In this document: one piece after another, positions 55,814 to 64,000 of the stretch | Position numbering within the stretch: the stretch's first letter is position 1 | Layout of the letters: each line of letters starts with the position of its first letter | Source: Anisus vortex | Taxonomy: Eukaryota > Mollusca > Gastropoda > Planorbidae | Assembly (NCBI GenBank): GCA_949126835.1 | Contig: OX421497.1 | Coordinates: 14,169,132-14,233,131, forward strand | DNA length: 64,000 bases | Direction of reading: 5' to 3' | Translations under genes and position numbers: made by a program | The notes under the pieces: generated by a model | The model's database searches: none | What the model was told of the DNA's origin: nothing | What the model saw: the letters and a program-made list of their open reading frames with translations, nothing else

Positions 55814-57452
55814 GTGTGTATATAGTGTGTATATAGTGTGTATATAGTGTGTATATAGTGTGTATATAGTGTATATATAGTGTGTATATAGTGTGTATAT
55901 AGTGTATATATAGTGTATATATAGTGTGTATATAGTGTGTATATAGTGTGTATATAGTGTATATATAGTGTATATATAGTGTATATATAGTGTGTATATA
56001 GTGTGTATATAGTGTATATATAGTGTATATATAGTGTATATATAGTGTGTATATAGTGTATATATAGTGTATACATAGTGTATATATAGTGTATATATAG
56101 TGTGTATATAGTGTGTATATAGTGTATATATAGTGTATATATAGTGTGTATATAGTGTATATATAGTGTATATATAGTGTGTATATAGTGTATATATAGT
56201 GTATATATAGTGTGTATATAGTGTGTATATAGTGTATATATAGTGTATATATAGTGTATATATAGTGTATATATAGTGTGTATATAGTGTATATATAGTG
56301 TATATATAGTGTATATATAGTGTATATATAGTGTATATATAGTGTGTATATAGTGTATATATAGTGTGTATATAGTGTATATATAGTGTGTATATAGTGT
56401 GTATATAGTGTATATATAGTGTGTATATAGTGTATATAGTGTATATAGTGTGTATATAGTGTTTATATAGTGTGTATATAGTGTATATATAGTGTGTATA
56501 TAGTGTATATATAGTGTGTATATAGTGTATATATAGTGTGTATATAGTGTGTATATAGTGTATATATAGTGTGTATATAGTGTATATATAGTGTGTATAT
56601 AGTGTATATATAGTGTGTATATAGTGTATATAGTGTGTATATAGTGTATATATAGTGTGTATATAGTGTGTATATAGTGTTTATATAGTGTATATATAGT
56701 GTGTATATAGTGTATATATAGTGTGTATATAGTGTATATATAGTGTATATATAGTGTATATATAGTGTGTATATAGTGTATATAGTGTATATAGTGTATA
56801 TAGTGTGTATATAGTGTTTATATAGTGTGTATATAGTGTATATATAGTGTGTATATAGTGTATATATAGTGTGTATATAGTGTATATATAGTGTGTATAT
56901 AGTGTATATATAGTGTGTATATAGTGTATATATAGTGTGTATATAGTGTATATATAGTGTGTATATAGTGTATATATAGTGTGTATATAGTGTATATATA
57001 GTGTGTATATAGTGTATATATAGTGTGTATATAGTGTGTATATAGTGTGTATATAGTGTGTATATAGTGTGTATATAGTGTGTATATAGTGTATATATAG
57101 TGTGTATATAGTGTATATATAGTGTGTATATAGTGTATATATAGTGTGTATATAGTGTATATATAGTGTGTATATAGTGTGTATATAGTGTGTATATAGT
57201 GTATATATAGTGTATATATAGTGTGTATATAGTGTATATATAGTGTGTATATAGTGTATATATAGTGTGTATATAGTGTATATATAGTGTGTATATAGTG
57301 TATATATAGTGTGTATATAGTGTATATATAGTGTGTATATAGTGTGTATATAGTGTGTATATAGTGTATATATAGTGTATATATAGTGTGTATATAGTGT
57401 ATAGAGTGTATATAGTGTTTATATAGTGTGTATATAGTGTATATATAGTGTA
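55814..57452. repeat. 11-bp minisatellite
   Basis: About 150 copies alternating between tatatagtgtg and tatatagtgta with occasional 8-bp or shorter steps and tttatatag variants. The two forms tend to alternate in runs, suggesting a 22-bp dimer in places (56800-57300). Tyr/Thr/Ile/His open frames of up to 344 codons on the minus strand are artefacts. Confidence 0.95.
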
Positions 57453-57747
57453 CATGCAAGCATACTTGTGCATTAGCCAACTTTCTAATGTAGACAAAAT
57501 AACCTTTTTATAAGACTTTGCATTATGCGTTTGTGTGTGTATGTGTGTATGTATGCGTGTGAGTGTATATTGACTTCAAGCAATTTGGCAAAACAAGTTT
57601 ACCTCCTGAAGGTAATTTTCGAATCCTGAATTATGTTTACTAACATTTACGTCCCAATCTCACAACCACATAAACACACGCACATACTTATTTCGCCCAC
57701 AAAACGAAAAGTATCTAAAAATGTGGGTTTTCTATGTACCGTGGGAT

Positions 57748-58195
57748 CCTGATTGTGTCTACATCTGTCCATTTCACTAGAATGTCTCGATGATTGTGTC
57801 TACATTGCCCATTTCACAAGAAAGTCTAGATGATTGTGTCTACATTGCCCATTTCACTAGAATGTCTAGATGATTGTGTCTACATTGCCCATTTTACTAG
57901 AATGTCTAGATGATTGTGTCTACATTGCCCATTTCACTAGAATGTCTAGATGATTGTGTCTACATTGCCCATTTCACTAGAATGTATAGATGATTGTGTC
58001 TACATTGCCCATTTTACTAGAATGTCTAGATGATTGTGTCTACATTGCCCATTTCACTAGAATGTCTAGATGATTGTGTCTACATTGACCATTTCACTAG
58101 AATCTAGATGATTGTGTCTACATTGACCATTTCACTAGAAAGTGTAGATTCTAGATGATTGTGTCTACATTGCCCATTTCACTACAATGTCGGGC
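57748..58195. repeat. 40-bp minisatellite
   Basis: About eleven copies of a 40-bp unit, gatgattgtgtctacattgc then ccatttcactagaatgtcta. The edges are diverged, and two shorter units (missing tgt or with agtgtagatt) lie near 58100-58150. Confidence 0.94.
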
Positions 58196-58679
58196 TGATT
58201 GTGTCTGCATCCGCCCATTCCGTTGCCAATATCTTTTTCAGTTAGTCTTACACTTTGCTCATGACAAAACAAAAGGGCCCGAAGACAGCTGTAACATCCA
58301 GCCTAGCTCTGAATTACGTAATGATTGTCCCCGCATGCAGCAGTAATACAGTAGAAAGAAGTGCAAGAATCACGTCTTATGTAGGCCTACCTATGTAAAT
58401 ACTTAAGTTGGTCTTGATCACGTCTCGTCTGGTCATTCCTTTCTTATCGCTCTCACTTACCTTAACCTCTATCATCGATGAAGGTCAACAGGTGTTGTAG
58501 TTTTTTTCTTTATTTCATCTGGAAACGCTCCATGGTGTATGGCATTCGTTCAACAATGTATTTTGATTATCCAAAATACTAGATCTAAAATAAATGACCC
58601 CATCGTTTCAAATGGCTTACAGACAAACACAACTAAAAGAAATGTTTCCATGTTACTTGTCCGACTAAAGTCCATTGTC
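58196..58679. other. no gene seen
   Basis: Unique DNA with TAGGCCTA at 58382-58389. No gene recognised. Confidence 0.45.
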
Positions 58680-59100
58680 CAGATTGATTGATTTGTCCAA
58701 GTTGATTGATTTGTCCAGATTGATTGATCTATTCAGGTTGATTGATTTGTTCAGATTGATTGATTTGTTCAGATAGATATGTCCATATTGATTGTTTTGT
58801 CCAGGTTTATTGATTTGACCAGACTGATTGATTTGTCCAGATTGATTGATTTGTCAAGGTTGACTTATTTGTTTAGAAGTATTGTTTTTATCTCGCTAAA
58901 TGTATTTGTCCATTTTGATCTATTTGTCCAGCTAAAAGAATGTGTCCAAGATTTGATTTATTTTTTCACAAAATGTATTTGTCTATATGGCTTTTTATTA
59001 GTCCAGGTTGATTTTTAAAATGTTTAATATTTGTCTTTTTTTTTTTTTTTTACCCCGACTAATGTATTTGTCAAAGTTGATTTATTGCTCAGGATGATTT
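58680..59100. repeat. degenerate ttgattgatttgtccag repeat
   Basis: About ten loosely spaced variants of a 17-20-bp unit (ttgattgatttgtccagat, ttcaggttgattgat). It is clear to 58870 and fades by about 59100. Confidence 0.75.
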
Positions 59101-59757
59101 GTTATCACATAACATATTATCGCCTTTGTTATTTGAATCACTGAAATAATAAAATAATATTGAATAATAATAATGACTCTATTCGACCATTGTTGATAAA
59201 TTGTTTATTTTATTCTCAATCTCCAAAATTATTTTTTTTATTTTCCCGAGAAAGAAAGAAGCTAGCCTACATAAATTGAATTTTGTTTGTTCTCGAACAC
59301 ACAATAAATCTTCAGTGGGCTATATTTGATATATTGATTGGTATTTGGTATATTCTTGGGGGAATTAATTCTATAAATAGACAATTGTTCACGAGTATTG
59401 CTTATCATGTATATTCATACTAGATTTGCCTAATTTTACGTTTTTTGTTATTGATTTTGTTGTCGGTTGGTGTTGTTTTTCTTCGTGTGCATGTCGTTTT
59501 TATTGTGGAGTTCTTTCCCCTTATTGTTCCTTATTGTTTTTGACGAGTCTCACGTTTTGGAGTTGTTGTTCCTATTTTTTTTCTTTTCTGTACTGTGTAC
59601 GGCGTCTTCATTTGGTACTTGCACAAAATTAGGGCTGTATGAAAAACAACCTGAAACTAAAACTAACAATTGTACTGTCTGTCTGGAGGGGGGGGGGGGG
59701 GGGTCGAACTGTGCCACCCGTCGGCCGTTTGGAAGTGGCCGATGACCAAGTGACCTT
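59101..59757. other. no gene seen
   Basis: T-rich unique DNA ending in a G run near 59688-59703. Open frames here are T-rich low complexity. Confidence 0.45.
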
Positions 59758-59895
59758 GGGTAAAGTAAAGTAAAGGCGGTTGTGCATTATGCTGGCCACA
59801 CAATCACCTAGTATGCCGTGACCACAGAAACTGATGAATGCTGCTTCACCGGCCCTATGATCAATTTGGTCCGAAGGGGACTTTACTTTACCAGT
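59758..59895 (+). mobile_element. SINE-2, 5'-truncated
   Basis: Only the 3' half is present: taaagtaaaggcggttgtgc, tggccacacaatcacctagt, gaatgctgcttcaccggccc, atgatcaatttggtccgaag and gactttactttacc. The tRNA-like head is missing. Confidence 0.88.
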
Positions 59896-59987
59896 GGCAC
59901 AACACACGTTTCGAAATAGAATAAAGTCATAATTTTTTTAAATGTTGATTTTGACATTGGCAGTAGCGATAAGTGCAAGGCGCTGGT

Positions 59988-60197
59988 TCCTTGTGCGCGC
60001 GCACCTGTGTCCCGACTGTCACATCTGCAACCGTTGTCACTTGTGCACGCGCACCTGTGTCCCGACTGTCACATCTGCAATCGTTGTCACTTGTGCGCGC
60101 GCACCTGTGTCCCGACTGTCACATCTGCAACCGTTGTCACTTGTGCGCGCGCACCTGTGTCCCGACTGTCACATCTGCAACCGTTGTCACTTGTGCT
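59988..60197. repeat. 50-bp minisatellite, four copies
   Basis: Four near-identical 50-bp units: cttgtgcgcgcgcacctgtg, tcccgactgtcacatctgca, accgttgtca. gcgcgcgc is a self-complementary, alternating purine/pyrimidine stretch. The Cys-rich open frames are by-products. Confidence 0.93.
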
Positions 60198-60484
60198 ACA
60201 CACCGTGTCACTACTTTTCTTACTTTTTTTGTCGCAAACAGCGACCAACAAATCACAAAGTCCAACACGGTCAAATCTAACATTTCAATAACAACACAAC
60301 AAATACTTGCACAAATACTTGCACTTTACTGCAAGCTTATAAAGCTTTAAATAATTGATGCCATTGAGAATGATACCAAACCCTGATATCACCGCCTTGG
60401 AGTTAGATTTGAAGTTTGAATGATATTTAGTCTCAAACCCTGATAAATGCTGAGGACACACTTGTGTCCAGCACTAATAGGTCT

Positions 60485-60582
60485 TGTCTTATAAGTTTAC
60501 GGCTGTTACTTCTAGATAGAAGATTACTACCTTCTTGGCCTGAAACTCCTGCAGTTACTAGTTACAGGACCAGCCGGCCTCA
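60485..60582 (-). mobile_element. SINE-1 copy, internally deleted
   Basis: On the minus strand the head gaggccggctggtcctgta is joined to actgcaggagtttcaggcc, then aatcttctatctagaagtaa and gccgtaaacttataag. It matches the 26817-26977 copy at both ends but lacks the B-box middle. Confidence 0.72.
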
Positions 60583-62310
60583 TTCAGTGCTCGATATCAG
60601 TTTGGGATAAGATATAAAACGTTAAATAGAGTGATACTGGCCACACAATTCCCCATTCTCCCCCCTTACAATCAAAAATACGTCCTCATACGGAGACTGC
60701 TAAAAATCTTCTCCCACAATTCATGTTTGCTGATTTTTTAAAAATGGTGGAGGGGTAGGGGGTCCTTAAAGTTAATATCACTTTCATAGGTGTAAAGACG
60801 TTACTACGTCCTTGTATCGACGTAGTAGGCGCCTCAGGATTAGCAGCTTAACAAGAACCGCCCCGCTGGCAGAGACAATTAAAGCGATGCAGTTTAGATC
60901 TTAAATGTTGTAAATACATATCCCATATTTTTTTACAAAAGGTTTCAGCATTGCATTTGAACTTATCCATGGCTGACATGTAAGGAATGTGCAAAATAAA
61001 GTAATTACTTATTAAAGGGAGGGGGTGGGGTAGAGCTGTTGGAGGTGGTCGATTCAGGTTTTTCCAATTTTCCTAACCCAAAAGGTCCTTCTTATTCTAA
61101 GCACACACACACAAATATTTATATTTTACAAATGGGTGTCCATCAACCAAGCTATATCCGCACCTTGTCATAGATTTGAACAAAATATCATATTTATGTA
61201 GATGTATTAACCCCCCTCCCCCCCCCCCCCAATCTTCCCTTCCCCTGTGGTTGTCTATAATTTAATTAAACAGAATACACCGTGTCCTACGCTGCAACCT
61301 TGCCCTGCAACAAAACTGCGCCACTTTCTGCGCTGTTTGAGTTTCCGCTCCTTCGGTTTCAGTCTTCTCCCCCACCTCCCACCAACGACTACCTGTGATT
61401 TCTGGGAAAAGATGTTGACGACAACAACAAATAAGAATTGGGGATGGCTCGTGCTACGTGCCGGACCACACGACCGGTATGTTTATCTCCCCACCCTCCA
61501 CTACTTGCTGAACCCGGCGTGTGCCTATTTACCCGTAATGCGCAAAAATAGTCTAGCTATTATTGTTTTTCAATTTTGAAACTGACATTTAAAGTGAATG
61601 ATGGTCGTTTTGAACATAGAGATAAACACTTTAAACAACCATTTGTAAATCTGATTGTCCCAAAGTGTTGATCTCATCAGTGTAAATAGTTGAAGTACAG
61701 CAAGCAACAAACTAGGATAAACCTAATCTATGCAAACTTGTTTCAAAACCGGTTTTGTGTATATGTGCGTGGTTTTTTAAAATTTGAAACCAGCTTAATA
61801 TCTTGATTTCAATAAACACAAACAAACATAACAGGAAATCCGAAACGAATTTTCCCAATGTTTTAAAAAGATACGTTGGAATAATTTCCAAATATCAAGT
61901 ACGTCAATCTCTTGCCTCATTGGTTACACAGTGGCAGCAATTGTGATATTGTAAATTAAGAAAAAGAAATAGTACGTCCTAGTTTGACCGGCTCCCCAAG
62001 GAGGGGGGGGGGGGAAGAGGTGCTATTGGTTGTTCATAATGGGTCTTGCTGAATCGTCCCTACAACCAACCCTTTCATTTTTACCTGAATTTGTTTAGGC
62101 TAGATAAACTGGAAGTAAACTTGATGAACGTGTAAGCCGATAAGGCGATAAAGTGCAGTAAAGAAACTTAAGGGGGGGGGGGGTATGATTCGGACGTTGA
62201 CCTTTGTTTCTGTTTCTTTCCGCTGTTGATTTTTTTAAAACAGTATTTTATTGGTGTGGCCGAGTACCACTATGTATCCACACTTCCCTTCAAAAAGCTA
62301 CTATTGGTCC
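60583..62310. other. no gene seen; G and C runs
   Basis: Unique DNA with a C-run near 61208, G-runs near 61999 and 62171 and a G-rich patch near 61020. A 110-codon frame at 61247 shows no domain I recognise. Confidence 0.45.
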
Positions 62311-62583
62311 ACAGCGGCCGAGAGGCAGCGTGTTCGACTGGTGTTCCGAAGGTCCTGGGTTCGAATCCTGGTGGAGGCTAGAATTTTTCCCGGGTCTGGA
62401 GGGTGTTCCTGAGTCTACCCAGCTCTGATGGGTACCGGTATCTGAAATTAGCTGAGGTAAAGTTAAGGCGACTGTGCATTGTGCTGGCCACACAATCACC
62501 AAGTATGCCGAGGCTACAGAAACTGGTGAACGCTGCTTCATCGGCCCTATGATCAATTTGGTCCCGAAGGGTACTTTACTTTA
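62311..62583 (+). mobile_element. SINE-2, full-length reference copy
   Basis: acagcggccgagaggcagcg tgttcgactggtgttcc is a tRNA-like head with an A-box-like segment. The B box is gggttcgaatcctgg. The body is gggtctggagggtgttcctg, agtctacccagctctga, aaggcgactgtgcattgtgc, tggccacacaatcaccaagt, gaacgctgcttcatcggccc, atgatcaatttggtcccgaa and actttacttta. This copy is the guide for the other four SINE-2 copies. Its flanks are themselves similar (see findings). Confidence 0.9.
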
Positions 62584-62782
62584 AATGTGCCGCTAAGTAT
62601 CCATACTTCACTTAATGCTACTAGTACAAAGGCTACTACTGGTCCACGGAACCCATATTTCGGCCTTGAACCCTAATTCTGGCAGACGAGAGAAAAAAAA
62701 AAGATCAAACTTACTGTGAGAAATGGACAAATCTATAAATAGATAAATCTATAAATAGATATATAGAACAGATCATTGAAAT

Positions 62783-62955
62783 CATAGGTTCTCAACGGGG
62801 GCGTTATCACCCCCCGGGGGGCGTGAGAAGCTTTAGGGGGACGCTGACGTTCCCGGGGGCGATTGGGGGGCGGTGAATGGCAAGTGGGTGGTACAAACGT
62901 AACTGATATAATTTGAACACCTCAGCTATTTGAATCGGTTATGTTTTGGATGAAA
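62783..62955 (-). mobile_element. hAT fragment, relative of the 1030-bp element
   Basis: cataggttctcaacgggggc opens in the opposite orientation to 14930-15959 and continues gcgtgagaagctttaggggg, cgggggcgattggggggcgg, ggtggtacaaacgtaactga and cacctcagctatttgaatcg. This matches the reverse complement of about 15800-15959. The other end is missing. Confidence 0.82.
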
Positions 62956-63592
62956 GCCCGTATTATCCGAATTTGATTAAAAGCTTTCTCTCACAACAGG
63001 TCTACGTGAGTTTAACGGGAAGGTAATCTTTACTAGGCTTATAGAATTTTAGAGTGAAGGCTTTGGTCTTCCTGATTTACTGGCTTTTGGTCTTCCTGAT
63101 TTACTGGCTTTTCATGTCAAATCAATTTGCTTTCTGTTTGTTTGTGGTTTTTGGAGAAGGGGAGTGAGGATGGCTTTGCTCCCTCCGCCTCCTCACTCCC
63201 CCTCCCTCCTCCTGCCGCCCCACCCCCGCCCTTTAACACATCAAGTTAATTTTTGTATACATACTGCACGTGAATTATTAGCCACTATGTACAGATCTGC
63301 AAACGAAACTAAAAAGTAAAAGACTTGTGATTTTTATTTGTATATTCCCTCCCCCTCCCCCCCACTCTACACACACACAAAACGAATGCAAATGGTTCTA
63401 GTGGTGGTGTTCGTTTAATCCCAACCCTTAAAACACTTAAAACCCTTAAAACCCTTAAAACATAAATCGTTGAGTAATATGAAGAAGGACTTCAAGCTGC
63501 TCATGAAAGATGCTGAGAGAGTTAGCTCCCCCCCCCTTCCCCCCTACACTCCTCTTAGGAACGTCGGCAGCATTATGTTCTAACATCTATAG
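62956..63592. other. no gene seen; short tandem repeats
   Basis: It contains two copies of ttttggtcttcctgatttac tggc near 63060-63108 and a ten-base cccttaaaac repeat (63425-63463). C-rich runs lie near 63185-63235 and 63350. Confidence 0.5.
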
Positions 63593-63690
63593 CAGCGGTT
63601 CCCAAACTGAAGGCGCGACCCCCTTAGGGGTCGAATGACCATTTCGCGGGGGTCGCCGAAGATGGTCCTAGGAGCCGAAACACAGTTCAT
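63593..63690. mobile_element. hAT-like end
   Basis: cagcggttcccaaactgaag then gcgcgacccccttaggggtc and gcgggggtcgccgaag has the look of a hAT terminal repeat with palindromic subterminal G/C blocks. The partner end is not in the window or not recognised. Confidence 0.55.
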
Positions 63691-64000
63691 CTTTCCGTCT
63701 CCAAGAGAGTCCACCTACATGCAGATACATCCGCATACGTGTAGGTTACTTGACATAATGACATCAATACAGGTGTATGTGACAAGGTCGGCACCATAAT
63801 GCACGTATGCGGACCTGTAACACGTCTGTAGAGAGTTGTGTTAAATTGCCTCTTCTCTGTTAAAAGCAGCCATTGTGTTAAAAGCAGTAGGCCTAGTATT
63901 GGCGATAAAACGACCAACACTTCATGAATATTTTGGAATTTAGTGTAGATTCTGTTCGGTCTGGATTTCAAAATAATTAGTGACCAAAAGTAATCGGAGC
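63691..64000. other. no gene seen
   Basis: Unique DNA at the window edge with TAGGCCTA at 63888-63895. A 94-codon minus-strand frame has no recognisable domain. Confidence 0.4.

Noticed and set aside
55657..57497. Tyr/Thr/His repeat frames of up to 344 codons
   Set aside because: Translation of the 11-bp tatatagtgtg array.
59942..60350. Cys-rich repeat frames resembling zinc fingers (CPDCHICNRCHLC)
   Set aside because: All three forward frames are open across a four-copy 50-bp repeat; the Cys pattern follows from tgc/tgt words in the unit.
62311..62385. Functional tRNA gene
   Set aside because: The tRNA-like head is continuous with a SINE body present in five copies, and the cloverleaf pairing is poor. 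The same applies to 12894, 26977, 42530, 43931, 49045 and 50393.
1..64000. Conserved host protein-coding exons
   Set aside because: Outside retrotransposons no frame shows a recognisable domain or an exon bounded by convincing splice sites.

Overview
The window looks like intergenic, repeat-dominated DNA from an animal nuclear genome. AT-rich sequence, 5'-truncated non-LTR retrotransposons, tRNA-derived SINEs, hAT-type MITEs, Helitron-like ends and long minisatellites all point to a metazoan. The SINE and LINE types, and the dispersed TAGGCCTA palindrome, remind me of gastropod molluscs (heterobranch or freshwater snail), but that placement is an inference with modest confidence. I find no convincing host exon, rRNA, functional tRNA gene or CRISPR array. 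All recognisable coding sequence is reverse transcriptase or RNase H from retrotransposons.

Layout. 1-2650: a 19-bp minisatellite split by a 5'-truncated L2/CR1-like LINE on the minus strand. 4.4-8.5 kb: 57-bp and 58-bp tandem arrays. 8.7-9.2 kb: a Helitron-like element. 9.96-11.4 kb: a 41-bp array open in all three forward frames. 12.1-12.5 kb: a 21-bp array built from a Helitron-like 3' terminus. 12.9-14.5 kb: a SINE and an RTE-like LINE fragment. 14.9-16.0 kb: a 1030-bp hAT-type element with perfect terminal repeats and target duplication. 16.9-17.8 kb: a SINE with a 30-bp minisatellite grown inside it. 18.4-21.4 kb: adjoining 46-bp and 33-bp arrays. 21.8-25.0 kb: the most complete LINE, with a 754-residue ORF. 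25.4-29.0 kb: hAT MITEs and a SINE. 29.6-30.0 kb: a second L2-like fragment. 31.25-31.7 kb: a 15-bp array. 32.3-41.05 kb: a giant modular satellite, 206 visually identical 35-bp units followed by 39-, 35- and 27-bp relatives. 41.1-41.7 kb: a LINE RNase H fragment with a 12-bp target duplication. 42.3-44.5 kb: SINEs and MITEs. 45.3-47.2 kb: a 45-bp array. 47.5-51.8 kb: SINEs, decayed LINE pieces and duplications. 51.9-53.6 kb: an unusual hAT assembly with exchanged target duplications. 53.8-58.2 kb: 44-, 11- and 40-bp arrays. 58.7-64 kb: degenerate repeats, SINEs and hAT ends.

Tandem arrays make up roughly a third or more of the window. The parts interact as a repeat ecosystem. Autonomous LINEs supply 3' tails recognised on SINEs. 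hAT-like ends flank short deletion derivatives. Several minisatellites grew from transposon sequence: a SINE body, a Helitron-like terminus and a hAT interior. Nearly all long open frames reported by translation are by-products of arrays whose unit length is divisible by three or lacks stops. They should not be read as proteins.
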